Source: Streptomyces sp. Y2F8-2 (GTDB taxonomy: Bacteria; Actinomycetota; Actinomycetes; Streptomycetales; Streptomycetaceae). From it: 64,000 nt of DNA. The number at the start of each line of letters is the position of its first letter. Within the stretch, counting starts at the first letter, position 1. A program made the position numbers and the translations under genes. The stretch spans positions 1,116,001 to 1,180,000 of the forward strand of contig NZ_BNGS01000001.1 of the NCBI RefSeq assembly GCF_014905555.1, given 5' to 3'. Positions 8,241-17,130 of the stretch are shown here, piece by piece. A model generated the notes under the pieces. That model saw nothing but the letters and a program-made list of their open reading frames with translations. It did no database searches and was not told the origin of the DNA.

Positions 8241-9668
8241 CTACTCGTCCGCCGTCGCCGACGCGCCCGCCGCCTTCGCGGCCTCCCGCACGGCTCCGGC
8301 GACCGCGCCCGCGACCTTGTCGTTGAAGACGCTCGGAACGATGTAGTTCGGGTTCAGCTCGCCCTCGGTCACCACGTCCGCGAGGGCCTGCGCGGCCGCC
8401 AGCATCATCTCCGTGTTGACCGTGCGGGACTGCGCGTCCAGCAGACCGCGGAAGACGCCCGGGAACACCAGCACGTTGTTGATCTGGTTCGGGAAGTCGG
8501 AGCGCCCGGTGGCCACAACAGCCGCCGTCTGACGGGCGATTGCGGGGTCGACCTCGGGGTCCGGGTTCGCGAGCGCGAACACGATCGCGCCGTCCGCCAT
8601 GGCCGCCACGTCGTCGCCGTCGAGCACGTTCGGCGCCGAGACACCGATGAAGACGTCGGCGCCCCGCACCGCTTCCTTCAGCGTGCCGGTCAGGCCCTCC
8701 TGGTTGGTGTTGTCGGCGATCCAGCGCAGCGCCGAGTCCGGCGCGGCGTCCACGAGGTCCTCACGGCCGGCGTGCACGACACCGTGGATGTCGGCCACCA
8801 CCGCGTTCTTCACGCCCGCCGCGAGCAGCAGTTTCAGGATCGCCGTACCGGCCGCGCCGGCGCCCGACATCACGACGCGGACGTTCTCGATCTCCTTGCC
8901 CACCACGCGAAGTGCGTTGGTGAGGGCGGCCAGCACCACGATGGCCGTGCCGTGCTGGTCGTCGTGGAAGACGGGGATGTCGAGCGCCTCGCGCAGCCGG
9001 GCCTCGATCTCGAAGCAGCGCGGCGCGGAGATGTCCTCGAGGTTGATGCCGGCGAACCCGGGGGCGATCGCCTTGACGATCTCGACGATCGCGTCGGTGT
9101 CCTGGGTGTCGAGGCAGATCGGCCAGGCGTCGATGCCGGCGAACCGCTTGAAGAGGGCCGCCTTGCCCTCCATGACGGGCAGCGCGGCCTTCGGGCCGAT
9201 GTTGCCGAGGCCCAGCACGGCGGAGCCGTCCGTCACAACCGCAACGGAGTTGCGCTTGATCGTGAGGCGGCGGGCGTCCTCGGGGTTCTCGGCGATCGCC
9301 ATGCACACGCGCGCCACACCCGGCGTGTAGACCATGGACAGGTCGTCACGGTTGCGGATGGGGTGCTTCGACGCCATCTCGATCTTGCCGCCGAGGTGCA
9401 TGAGGAACGTACGGTCCGAGACCTTGCCCAGCGTGACGCCCTCGATGCCGCGCAGCTTCTCGACGATCTCCTGCGCGTGCGCGGTGGAGGTGGCGGCGAT
9501 GGTGACGTCGATACGGAGCTTCTCGTGGCCGGACGCGGTGACGTCGAGGCCGGTCACCGAGCCTCCGGAGGACTCCACGGCGGTGGTGAGCTGCGAGACG
9601 GCGGTTCCGCTCGCGGGCACCTCCAACCGGACCGTCATCGAGTAGGAGACGCTGGGCGCCGTTGCCAT
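8241..9668 (-). CDS. Malic enzyme with N-terminal ACT domain (probably NAD-dependent)
   Basis: The 475-residue protein oxidatively decarboxylates malate to pyruvate, linking the TCA cycle to pyruvate pools. An ACT-type regulatory domain (about residues 8-85, SYSMTVRLEVPASGTAVSQL) precedes the malic N-domain with the catalytic Tyr in MVYTPGVARVC. The catalytic Lys and substrate site are in GNIGPKAALPVMEGKAALFK, metal ligands in INLEDISAPRCFEIE and HDDQHGTAIV, and the Rossmann domain carries VVMSGAGAAGTAILKLLLA. The ATG at 9666-9668 has GAGGAAG upstream. An ACT domain suggests allosteric control by a small ligand. NAD preference is assigned from memory of the S. coelicolor enzyme at this locus and is not proven by the sequence. 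Confidence 0.93.
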   Translation of the reverse strand: MATAPSVSYSMTVRLEVPASGTAVSQLTTAVESSGGSVTGLDVTASGHEKLRIDVTIAATSTAHAQEIVEKLRGIEGVTLGKVSDRTFLMHLGGKIEMASKHPIRNRDDLSMVYTPGVARVCMAIAENPEDARRLTIKRNSVAVVTDGSAVLGLGNIGPKAALPVMEGKAALFKRFAGIDAWPICLDTQDTDAIVEIVKAIAPGFAGINLEDISAPRCFEIEARLREALDIPVFHDDQHGTAIVVLAALTNALRVVGKEIENVRVVMSGAGAAGTAILKLLLAAGVKNAVVADIHGVVHAGREDLVDAAPDSALRWIADNTNQEGLTGTLKEAVRGADVFIGVSAPNVLDGDDVAAMADGAIVFALANPDPEVDPAIARQTAAVVATGRSDFPNQINNVLVFPGVFRGLLDAQSRTVNTEMMLAAAQALADVVTEGELNPNYIVPSVFNDKVAGAVAGAVREAAKAAGASATADE

Positions 9669-10066
9669 GGCCGACTTCCTCTGCTTTCACCGTGTCGCGG
9701 ATATGCCGTCCGATCGTCGCACCTACCGGAGAGTACGTGGTAGCCGCCCCGCATTTGCGAACGTTTTGTTCGTCGGCACGGGCTAGCTCCGGAAAGCGAC
9801 TTCCACGATACGAGAGGTCAGAGGTGGACGCAGAGGCACGCCGTACAACGAGAGAGGTCCGCGTCACACAGGACGCGGACCTCTCCACAAGTCAGTGACA
9901 CCGACCCGCCATGCTCGCCTCGCGGCAAGTGGTCGCTCGTAGCGACTAAGGTTGGGCCCGGGGGCTTGGATCGGGCCGGTGCCACACCCAGGCTAACAAA
10001 CGGATCCGGTAAGGCCATTCCCGTACCCGGAGTTCATCTCGCGTACAGGGCGGCTCCGCCCGGGCC
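9669..10066. other. Intergenic region with strong hairpin (9852-9885)
   Basis: This gap of about 400 bp separates malic enzyme and helD (both leftward). It contains a perfect 13-bp stem (9852-9864 with 9873-9885, loop 8 nt). This could be the helD terminator 180 bp after the stop, or a leader element of the malic enzyme gene. A smaller palindrome (GTCGCT-CGT-AGCGAC) lies at 9932-9946. No tRNA or plausible coding frame was found. Confidence 0.55.
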
Positions 10067-12376
10067 TCAGTCCCGCAGCAGGTCCGGCACCCCGGCCGCG
10101 TCCGGCTCGTCCCGCTCGCCCGAGACCACCGTCAGCTGCTGCGTCGCCCGGGTGAGCGCCACGTACAGCACGCGCAGCCCCGCGGGGCTCTCGTCGGCGA
10201 TCTCCGCGGGAGAGACGACGACCGTCGCGTCGTACTCCAGGCCCTTGGCCTCCAGGCTGCCGAGGGCCACCACCCGGTCGCCGAGGCCGTCCAGCCAGCG
10301 GGCCGCCTCCTCGCGCCGGTTCATGGCGACGACGACGCCGACCGTGCCGTCGACGCGGTCGAGGAGCCGGGCGGCCTCCGCGCGAACGGTCTGCGCCATC
10401 GAGTCCCGTATCACCGTGAAGCGCGGCTGGACGCCGGTGGAGCGGACGGCCGTGGGGGCGGTGGAGCCCGGCATGGCGAGCGCGAGGACCTTCGACGCCA
10501 GGTCGGCGATCTCGGCGGGGTTGCGGTAGTTGACCGTGAGCGTGAAGCGGCGGCGCGGGCGGGTGCCCAGGGCCTCGTCGCGGGCCTCGGCCGCCTCGTC
10601 CGGGTCGGACCAGGACGACTGGGCCGGGTCACCGACGACGGTCCAGGTCGCGTGCCGGCCGCGACGCCCGACCATCCGCCACTGCATCGGCGTGAGGTCC
10701 TGCGCCTCGTCGACGATCACGTGCGCGTACTCGGTGCGCTCCTGCGCCAGCCGCTCGGCGCGCTCACGCTGCGACTCCTCGCGGACGGGCATCAGCTCTT
10801 CGAGCCCGGTCAACTGGTCGAGCGGGTCCAGCTCGCGCCTCTTCTTCGGGCGGGCCGGCAGGCCGAGGACGGCCTGGAGCTCGTCGAGCAGGGCGATGTC
10901 GTGCACGGAGTACCCGTCCCGCTTCAGCGAGCGCGCGACCCTGCGCACCTCGCCGGGGGTGAGGACGCGCCGCGCCCAGCGGCCGAGCCGCCTCTCGTCG
11001 GCCATCGCCGCAACGACCGACCGGGGGGTCAGCTCGGGCCACCAGGCGTCCAGGAACGCGATGAAGGAGTCCTCGGAGGTGATGTCCTCGTCGAAGGAGG
11101 ACCGCAGCTCGGCGGCCAGCTCGGGGTCGGCGTGCCGGTTCGCCCCGCCGGACTGCGCCCACAGGGCGTCCAGGAGCAGCTTGCGGGCGCGCGGACGCAG
11201 CAGGTTGACGGGCGCCGTACCGGTGAGGGCGGTGCGCCGGATCCGTTCCAGCTGCTCCGCCTCCAGCTCCAGGCGGCGGCCGAAGGCGACGACCCGCAGC
11301 CGCTCCGGTGCGCCGCTGCGCTCCAGGGCGCCGCGGGCCGCCTTGCGCAGCACCTTGAGCATGCGGGAGGAGCCCTTGGCGCGGGCCACGGACGGGGAGT
11401 CGTGGAGCGTGGCCTCGACGCCGTCGACGAGCGAGCCGATGGCGCGGATCGCGACCTGGCCCTCCTCGCCGAGCGACGGCAGGACGCCCTCGGTGTAGGC
11501 GACGAGCAGCGGGGTGGGCGAGACGATCAGGATGCCGCCCGCGTAGCGGCGCCGGTCCTGGTACAGCAGGTACGCGGCCCGGTGCAGGGCGACGGCGGTC
11601 TTGCCGGTGCCGGGGCCGCCCTCGACGTGGGTCACGGAGGCGGCGGGGGCGCGGATGACCAGGTCCTGCTCCGCCTGGATGGAGGCCACGATGTCCCGCA
11701 TGGTGTGGGTGCGGGCCTGGCCGAGGGCGGCCATCAGGGCGCCGTCGCCGATGACGGGCAGCTCGTGGCCGTCGAGGAAGGCCGTCAGCTCGGGGCGCAT
11801 CAGGTCGTCCTCGACGCCGAGCACCCTGCGCCCCTTGGAGCGGATGACCCGGCGGCGCACGACCCGCCCGGGGTCGACCGGCGTGGAGCGGTAGAAGGGG
11901 GCGGCGGCGGGTGCCCGCCAGTCGATGACCAGCGGCGCGTAGTCCTGGTCGAGGACGCCGATGCGGCCGATGTGCAGGGTCTCGGCGATGTCGGCGGTGT
12001 TGTCGGAGCGCACCGCGCCCTCGGCGGGCTCGACAGCCGTGTACGCACCGTCGGGTCCCTTCTTGCCGTCCTTGCCGAGCAGCAGGTCGATCCGGCCGAA
12101 GAGGAAGTCCTCGAACTCGTTGTTGAGCCGGTTGAGGTGGATGCCGGCCCGGAACACCTGGGCGTCGCGCTCGGCGAGCGCGCCGGGCGTGCCGACCTGG
12201 CCGCGCTGGGCGGCGTCGTTCATCAGGAACTCCGCCTCGTGGATCTTCTCCTCGAGGCGCCGGTAGACCCGGTCCAGGTGTTCCTGTTCGACGCTGATCT
12301 CCCGGTCACGGAGCGAGTCGTGCGCGGACCTGCCGACCGGGCCGAGCGCGGTTTCCTGTTGAACCTGAGCGGCCAC
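10067..12376 (-). CDS. helD: HelD-like RNA polymerase-associated ATPase (UvrD/Rep superfamily 1)
   Basis: A 769-residue superfamily-1 ATPase of the actinobacterial HelD type, which removes or recycles stalled RNA polymerase. The N-terminal coiled coil (HLDRVYRRLEEKIHEAEFLM, about residues 34-55) is the arm that enters the polymerase secondary channel. Walker A is GGPGTGKTAVALHR near residue 253, Walker B is VIVDEAQDLTPMQW near 552, and late motifs include TLTVNYRNPAEIA and VLYVALTRATQQL. The GTG start at 12374-12376 has GAAGGGGG upstream. Some HelD relatives (HelR) confer rifamycin tolerance and are preceded by a rifamycin-associated element; no such palindrome was recognised here, so this is probably the housekeeping paralogue. 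Confidence 0.88.
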   Translation of the reverse strand: MAAQVQQETALGPVGRSAHDSLRDREISVEQEHLDRVYRRLEEKIHEAEFLMNDAAQRGQVGTPGALAERDAQVFRAGIHLNRLNNEFEDFLFGRIDLLLGKDGKKGPDGAYTAVEPAEGAVRSDNTADIAETLHIGRIGVLDQDYAPLVIDWRAPAAAPFYRSTPVDPGRVVRRRVIRSKGRRVLGVEDDLMRPELTAFLDGHELPVIGDGALMAALGQARTHTMRDIVASIQAEQDLVIRAPAASVTHVEGGPGTGKTAVALHRAAYLLYQDRRRYAGGILIVSPTPLLVAYTEGVLPSLGEEGQVAIRAIGSLVDGVEATLHDSPSVARAKGSSRMLKVLRKAARGALERSGAPERLRVVAFGRRLELEAEQLERIRRTALTGTAPVNLLRPRARKLLLDALWAQSGGANRHADPELAAELRSSFDEDITSEDSFIAFLDAWWPELTPRSVVAAMADERRLGRWARRVLTPGEVRRVARSLKRDGYSVHDIALLDELQAVLGLPARPKKRRELDPLDQLTGLEELMPVREESQRERAERLAQERTEYAHVIVDEAQDLTPMQWRMVGRRGRHATWTVVGDPAQSSWSDPDEAAEARDEALGTRPRRRFTLTVNYRNPAEIADLASKVLALAMPGSTAPTAVRSTGVQPRFTVIRDSMAQTVRAEAARLLDRVDGTVGVVVAMNRREEAARWLDGLGDRVVALGSLEAKGLEYDATVVVSPAEIADESPAGLRVLYVALTRATQQLTVVSGERDEPDAAGVPDLLRD

Positions 12377-12588
12377 CGGGCCCCCTTCTGACGTGCTGAG
12401 CAGCCGTCCACCGTACGCGAAGGGGGACCGGGGAGGCTACGGCGCGCCCCGAACCACCGCGGCCCTGTCGCCGAACTCCCGACCGCCCTGCGGGCGGACG
12501 ACGGGAATGTGACGACAGGACCGCACACGTCGACCCGCGGCGTGACTCGGACGCACGCCGCGGGAAGCGCTCAGACCGGTGGTGGCGG

Positions 12589-13407
12589 CTACGCCTTCAC
12601 CTCCACCAGCTTCTTCCCGTCGAACGTCATGAGCTCGAAGTGGTCGATCTGGTTCGGTGTGAAGGCGGCGGCGCCGCTCACGTAGAGCGGGTTCTTCGAC
12701 TCCTCCGTCTTGCCGTCGGGGATGCCGTAGCCCCACTGCGGAACGGACCAGGAGGCCAGTGTCTCGCGCTCGCCGTTCTTGCCGACGGCGACCCACGAGC
12801 ACTTGAGCGGGCCCTTGACGCCCTTCACCTCGATGGCGCCGCTGGTGCCCCAGTCCTTGGCCTGCATCGCGATCGTGGCGCTGACCCCGGTGGTCGGGTC
12901 GGTCGCCGAGACCTTGTCGGTCATGGACTGGAAGGCGGCCTTGGCGGGCGAGACCGCCGCCACCGTGTGTCCGGTGTTGGCGTCATCGCCGCCGTTCACC
13001 GCCATCACGGCGACCGGGCCGCCGATGATCAGCGCGGCGGCGGCCGCGACGAGGTAGAAGCTGCGCCGCCGCTTCTGGGCGCGCCGCTCGGAGACCTCGT
13101 CGACCAGCCGCTCGACGAGCCGTGGGCTGGGTTTGGCGGACAGGGATTCGCCGATGGCGGGGGTGCCGTGGCTGTCCGGCATGTCGGCGAGCGCGGCCAG
13201 CATCGGTTCCATGCCGGCCAGGTCGTCGAGTTGCTGGGCACACCAGTCGCAGGTGGCGAGGTGCGCCTCGAAGGCGGTCGCCTCCGCGTCGTCCAGGATG
13301 CCGAGGGCGTAGGCGCCGACGGTTTCGTGGATGTCGCCCTGCCCCTGGGGACCGCCTCTCACGGCCCCGGGGCCACCAGTGCCGAATCCCCCGTACAGGT
13401 TGCTCAT
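12589..13407 (-). CDS. rsuA: Zinc-containing anti-sigma factor, single-pass membrane protein (RsuA-like)
   Basis: This 272-residue protein holds its cognate ECF sigma factor at the membrane. The ZAS motif is complete: His27 plus HLATCDWC (His49, Cys53, Cys56). A cytoplasmic linker leads to one membrane helix after RRRSFYLVAAAAALIIGGPV (about 115-137), then an extracytoplasmic domain of about 135 residues of the RskA C-terminal type. The gene overlaps the sigma factor stop (ATGA at 13404-13407), so both are translated together. Release of the sigma factor would need proteolysis or a conformational change triggered outside the cell. The SigU/RsuA name is inferred from locus order remembered from S. 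coelicolor (SCO2953/2954). Confidence 0.85.
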   Translation of the reverse strand: MSNLYGGFGTGGPGAVRGGPQGQGDIHETVGAYALGILDDAEATAFEAHLATCDWCAQQLDDLAGMEPMLAALADMPDSHGTPAIGESLSAKPSPRLVERLVDEVSERRAQKRRRSFYLVAAAAALIIGGPVAVMAVNGGDDANTGHTVAAVSPAKAAFQSMTDKVSATDPTTGVSATIAMQAKDWGTSGAIEVKGVKGPLKCSWVAVGKNGERETLASWSVPQWGYGIPDGKTEESKNPLYVSGAAAFTPNQIDHFELMTFDGKKLVEVKA

Positions 13408-13994
13408 GCCGTCACCCCCCGCTCCTCCAGTGCCAGCTTCATCGACCGCAGGGCGTAGAACACCCTGGAGCGCACCGTTCCGCTGGGGATGCCGAGCGTT
13501 TCGGCCGCCTCATTGACCGTACGCCCTTTGAAGTACGTTTCGACCAGGACCTCCCTGTGGGCAGGGGTCAGGTCTTCCAGCGCGTCCGACAGTGTCATCA
13601 GCCACAACGCCTTGTCGATCTCGTCCTCCGCGGGGATGACCTCCAGCGGCGACGGGTCGACCTCCTGCGGCCGGGCCTGCCGGCTGCGGTGGCCGTCGAT
13701 GACGATGCGCCGGGCGACCGTCACCAGCCAGGGGCGTACCGAACCGGTCGCTCGGTTGAGCTGGCCGGCGTTCTTCCAGGCACGGATGAGCGTCTCCTGC
13801 ACGACGTCCTCGGCGCGCTGCCGGTCGCCCGCGACCAGGCGCAGCACGTAGGCGAGCAGGGGTCCCGCATGTTCTCGATACAGGGCACGCATCAGCTCCT
13901 CGTCCGGCTCGGTCGAGGACGCCGAGGACGAGGTCATGCGATGTCGGGCCCTGGGCCGCTTTCGTTCATCAGCCACGGCGGAATCCTTGCGCAC
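13404..13994 (-). CDS. sigU: ECF RNA polymerase sigma factor (SigU-like)
   Basis: The 196-residue protein has both ECF domains. Region 2 includes LMRALYREHAGPLLAYVLRL and the core-binding/-10 stretch DVVQETLIRAWKNAGQL. Region 4 is LTPAHREVLVETYFKGRTVN through AAETLGIPSGTVRSRVFYAL. The GTG start at 13992-13994 follows a near-perfect Shine-Dalgarno (GGAGGTAGGC); an internal GTG nine codons later is less well placed. The stop overlaps the anti-sigma start. In S. coelicolor, SigU release alters secretion and differentiation (established for the homologue). The regulon here is unknown. Confidence 0.87.
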   Translation of the reverse strand: MRKDSAVADERKRPRARHRMTSSSASSTEPDEELMRALYREHAGPLLAYVLRLVAGDRQRAEDVVQETLIRAWKNAGQLNRATGSVRPWLVTVARRIVIDGHRSRQARPQEVDPSPLEVIPAEDEIDKALWLMTLSDALEDLTPAHREVLVETYFKGRTVNEAAETLGIPSGTVRSRVFYALRSMKLALEERGVTA

Positions 13995-14402
13995 GCCTAC
14001 CTCCGGTGTCCGGGGGTTCCCCCAGTCGGTCGCTCACATCCGGGTACGCGCGAGTAGGCCCACGTGTTCAAAGCGACACCAGAAATTTCTTGGAGAAGGT
14101 GTGGAAGCCCTTGTTCCCGGGCACCCATTTCTCCCCCAACGGGACATACGGCCGCCGGAGCGAAGAGACCCAGGTCACACCGGCAGATGCTTCACTCCCG
14201 GACTCACCAAGATCGCCGTGTGAAAATTTGGCTGGACTTCGGTGGAGGAATTGTCGAGATCAGGGGGCGCACTGCCCGATTTCAGCCAAATTTTTCGGTA
14301 ACTCTCTTTTTTCGCGAGCTATGCGGATGGCCTCCCTTTCCGTTGTTTCCTCGGCTTCCTTTCCTTTCGGAGTTTTCAGGGCGTTCATGGTGCTCAGCGC
14401 GT
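13995..14402. other. AT-richer intergenic region upstream of sigU with a 12-bp inverted repeat
   Basis: About 400 bp lie between the ankyrin gene and sigU (both leftward). Positions 14215-14380 are clearly lower in GC than the surroundings. AAAATTTGGCTG at 14223-14234 recurs inverted at 14283-14294, with 48 bp between. The arms could be operator half-sites or a long-range hairpin in the sigU leader. A 42-codon leftward frame (14260-14388, with a TTA codon) has no ribosome-binding site and is not called as a gene. Confidence 0.5.
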
Positions 14403-15374
14403 TCAGCGCGTCGAGAACGTCCAGTAGTCACGCTCGGGGAGCTCGACCCACACATCCGGGGGGCCGACGACGGCGCGCGCGTCGGTCGGCCGCAGGCCCG
14501 CGTAGGCGCACGAGTAGGCGGGCGCGTTGCGCCGGTAGAGATAGGAGGCCAGGACTTCCTCCGGCGGGGCCTCCGGGTCCGGTGCGCCGCCCGGGTGCAG
14601 GTCCCAGCCTTCGATGACCCCGTCGCGGGCGATGCTGCCCTGGTTGCCGCTCTTGGGGTTGGCGTAGAGGCCGTAGCAGACGGTGCCGAGGGACAGCGGT
14701 CTCAGCACGCCCGGCATCTGCGGCGCGTATCCCCAGGGCTGGGAGACGACGCAGCCGCCCGGCACGGTGGTGACGCCGACGATCCGCAGGGTGTCGTCCA
14801 GGTCGTACTCGTACGGGTCCTCGAGCAGCTCCTGAAGTTCCTCGCTTCTCGCCGGCGTCGCCCCCAGGCGGTGTATCGCCTCCTCGGCGTCGATCCCGGC
14901 CACGCACGCCAGGCCCGTGCCGTCGTAGTGGATGTCCCCCAGCGCCGCGACGAGCCGCCTGCCCTCCTCCGCCGCCGCGCGCTCCGCCTCGGACAGCCCG
15001 CGCTCGCCCTCGGGCACCTCGAACAGCTCCGGCGTCGGCCCGGCCAGCCCGAGCCGCCCCGGGGACCAGCCGCCGAGCAGGGGCCGCCAGGGATCCGCGC
15101 CGGCGGCGACAAGAGCCCGTGCGTTGTCCGGACGGTCGGACAGGACGGCCTCCCACAGCGCGGTCGTCCCGTGCTCCAGCGCGTCCACGTCCGCGACCCG
15201 CCGCGCCAGCTCGGCGACGACCTCCGGCGAGCCGCACCACGCCGCCCGGTGCAGCGGCCGTCCCCCGCCCCACGCCTCCGGATCCGCGCCCTGATCCAGG
15301 CGCCGCCGGATGACCTCGGCGTCGCGCCAGTCCTGATGGGCCAGGCCTGCCCAGCCGTCGCCGCGTTCCGCCAC
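14403..15374 (-). CDS. Ankyrin-repeat domain protein
   Basis: A 323-residue soluble protein. The N-terminal ~130 residues hold ankyrin-like repeats (RLDQGADPEAWGGGRPLHRA and ALEHGTTALWEAVLSDRPDN followed by ARALVAAGADPW). The C-terminal two-thirds has no domain I can name; it contains an acidic helical stretch and WGYAPQMPGVLRPLS. No catalytic motif or membrane segment is seen. Ankyrin repeats usually mediate protein contacts, but the partner is unknown. The GTG start at 15372-15374 has GGAGGGGGAGC directly upstream; longer frames lack this. It is transcribed toward sigU, across the AT-richer gap. Confidence 0.75.
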   Translation of the reverse strand: MAERGDGWAGLAHQDWRDAEVIRRRLDQGADPEAWGGGRPLHRAAWCGSPEVVAELARRVADVDALEHGTTALWEAVLSDRPDNARALVAAGADPWRPLLGGWSPGRLGLAGPTPELFEVPEGERGLSEAERAAAEEGRRLVAALGDIHYDGTGLACVAGIDAEEAIHRLGATPARSEELQELLEDPYEYDLDDTLRIVGVTTVPGGCVVSQPWGYAPQMPGVLRPLSLGTVCYGLYANPKSGNQGSIARDGVIEGWDLHPGGAPDPEAPPEEVLASYLYRRNAPAYSCAYAGLRPTDARAVVGPPDVWVELPERDYWTFSTR

Positions 15375-15606
15375 CGCTCCCCCTCCAGCACCGATCCGGG
15401 CGGCACCCGGACCGCCCCCCGTACGCACACCATGGCAGACGGGTCTGACAACGCCCGGTCGCCGCCTCACCGCGCCCCTTCCCAGCCCGTGAGAGCAACG
15501 TTCCCTTCCGGTCACCCGGTGCCACAGGGCGGAAACGCGTCCTCCCTACCTTCGGGACTCATCACCGCGTAACGACACCCGGGCACCGCAGAACCGTGGA
15601 GGCGTC

Positions 15607-16989
15607 ATGACAGCCCCGAGCACAGCCCCCGCCGCCGGCAGGGGAGGCCGCTGGATCCAGCAGTGGGATCCCGAGGACGAGACGTTCTGGAACGAGGCCG
15701 GGGAGAAGATCGCCCGGCGCAACCTGCTGTTCTCCGTCTTCTCCGAGCACATCGGGTTCTCGATCTGGACCATGTGGTCGGTCCTCGTGCTCTTCATGGG
15801 GCCGAAGTACGGGCTGACCCCCGCCGACAAGTTCATGCTCACGTCCATGGTCACGCTCGTCGGCGCCGTCGTCCGCGTCCCCTACACCTTCGCGGTCGCG
15901 ATCTTCGGCGGGCGCAACTGGACGATCATCTCCGCGAGCCTGCTGCTCATCCCGACGATCGCCGCCTTCGCCGTGATGAAGCCGGGGACCTCCTTCTCCA
16001 CCTTCCTGGTCGTCGGCCTGCTCGCCGGCATCGGCGGCGGCAACTTCGCGTCCTCGATGACCAACATCAACGCCTTCTTCCCGCTGCGGAAGAAGGGGTG
16101 GGCCCTCGGCCTCAACGCGGGCGGCGGCAACATCGGCGTGCCGGTCATCCAGCTCGTCGCCCTTGCGATCATCGGCGCGAGCGGCGGGCCGCGCGTGCTG
16201 CTCGGGATCTACATCCCGCTGATCGTCGTCGCCGCCGTGCTCGCCGCCCTCTTCATGGACAACCTCGCCTCCGTGAAGAACGACACCGGCGCCGCCAAGG
16301 ACGCCGCGAAGGACGCGCACACCTGGATCATGTCCTTCCTCTACATCGGCACCTTCGGCTCGTTCATCGGTTACAGCTTCGCCTTCGGGCAGGTGCTGCA
16401 GAACCAGTTCGGGCGCACCCCGCTGCAGGCGGCGTACGTCACCTTCATCGGCCCGCTGCTCGGTTCGCTGATCCGTCCCGTGGGCGGCTGGCTCGCCGAC
16501 CGCTACGGCGGCTCGAAGATCACGCTGTGGAACTTCGTCGCCATGGGCGCGGCCACCGCCGTCCTGGTCTTCGCGAGCATGCAGAAGTCGCTGCCGCTGT
16601 TCACCGCCGCGTTCGTCGTCCTGTTCGTGCTCAGCGGGCTCGGCAACGGGTCGACGTACAAGATGATCCCCGGCATCTTCCAGGCCAAGGCCGTCGCCAA
16701 GGGGCTCGAGGGTGAGGAGGCCGCCGCGTACGGCCGGCGGCTGTCCGGCGCCTCCATGGGTCTCATCGGCGCCGTGGGCGCGCTCGGCGGCGTCGGCATC
16801 AACCTCGCCTTCCGGCAGTCCTTCCTCTCCTACGGCTCCGGCACCGGCGCCTTCGTCGCCTTCCTCGCCTTCTACGCCGCGGCCTTCGCGGTCACCTGGG
16901 CCGTATACCTTCGCCGCCCGGCCGTGCAACCTCAGGCCAACGCCTCCACCTCCGAGGCGAACCAGCAGCTCAGCTACGCCGAGGTGTGA
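15607..16989 (+). CDS. narK: Nitrate/nitrite MFS transporter (NarK/NasA family)
   Basis: This 460-residue, 12-helix major facilitator moves nitrate in or nitrite out across the membrane. Nitrate-porter signatures are visible in helix 5 (GGGNFASSMTNINAFFP) and nearby (GWALGLNAGGGNIGVPVIQ), plus a second glycine-rich motif late in the protein (GNGSTYKMIPGIF). The N-terminal cytoplasmic segment with WIQQWDPEDETFWNEAG is typical of actinobacterial NarK2/NasA proteins. The ATG at 15607 follows GGAGGCGTC. The gene is followed by a terminator hairpin and then by nnaR, a nitrate/nitrite assimilation regulator. That favours assimilatory nitrate uptake over respiration, since no nar reductase genes are nearby. 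Confidence 0.9.
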   Translation: MTAPSTAPAAGRGGRWIQQWDPEDETFWNEAGEKIARRNLLFSVFSEHIGFSIWTMWSVLVLFMGPKYGLTPADKFMLTSMVTLVGAVVRVPYTFAVAIFGGRNWTIISASLLLIPTIAAFAVMKPGTSFSTFLVVGLLAGIGGGNFASSMTNINAFFPLRKKGWALGLNAGGGNIGVPVIQLVALAIIGASGGPRVLLGIYIPLIVVAAVLAALFMDNLASVKNDTGAAKDAAKDAHTWIMSFLYIGTFGSFIGYSFAFGQVLQNQFGRTPLQAAYVTFIGPLLGSLIRPVGGWLADRYGGSKITLWNFVAMGAATAVLVFASMQKSLPLFTAAFVVLFVLSGLGNGSTYKMIPGIFQAKAVAKGLEGEEAAAYGRRLSGASMGLIGAVGALGGVGINLAFRQSFLSYGSGTGAFVAFLAFYAAAFAVTWAVYLRRPAVQPQANASTSEANQQLSYAEV

Positions 16990-17014
16990 CGTAACACCAG
17001 CGACATGAAGCCGA

Positions 17015-17048
17015 ACCGAGCCTGTCACGAGCCGTTGACAGGCTCGGT
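17015..17048 (+). terminator. Intrinsic terminator between narK and nnaR
   Basis: A 13-bp perfect stem (17015-17027 with 17036-17048) and an 8-nt loop lie 25 bp after the narK stop. An apparent TTGACA at 17035-17040 is part of this stem, so it was not called as a promoter. Confidence 0.8.
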
Positions 17049-17130
17049 CGGCATGTAGGCAGGACGCGTACGACCGGTGTTCACGACCGCGTGACCACCG
17101 GTATGCCGACTCGAGTGCGGGACGAGAGCC

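Noticed and set aside
9932..9946. tRNA or small RNA signal
   Set aside because: Only a 6-bp palindrome with a 3-nt loop is present; no cloverleaf could be drawn.
12377..12588. Rifamycin-associated element upstream of the HelD gene
   Set aside because: No 19-bp palindrome of that type was recognised before the GTG start, so no rifamycin-responsive control is claimed.
14260..14388. 42-codon leftward gene with a TTA codon between the ankyrin gene and sigU
   Set aside because: No ribosome-binding site, codon use unlike Streptomyces genes, and no similarity recognised; kept only as a note in the AT-rich finding.
17035..17061. TTGACA promoter upstream of nnaR
   Set aside because: TTGACA is part of the narK terminator stem and no good -10 follows at normal spacing.
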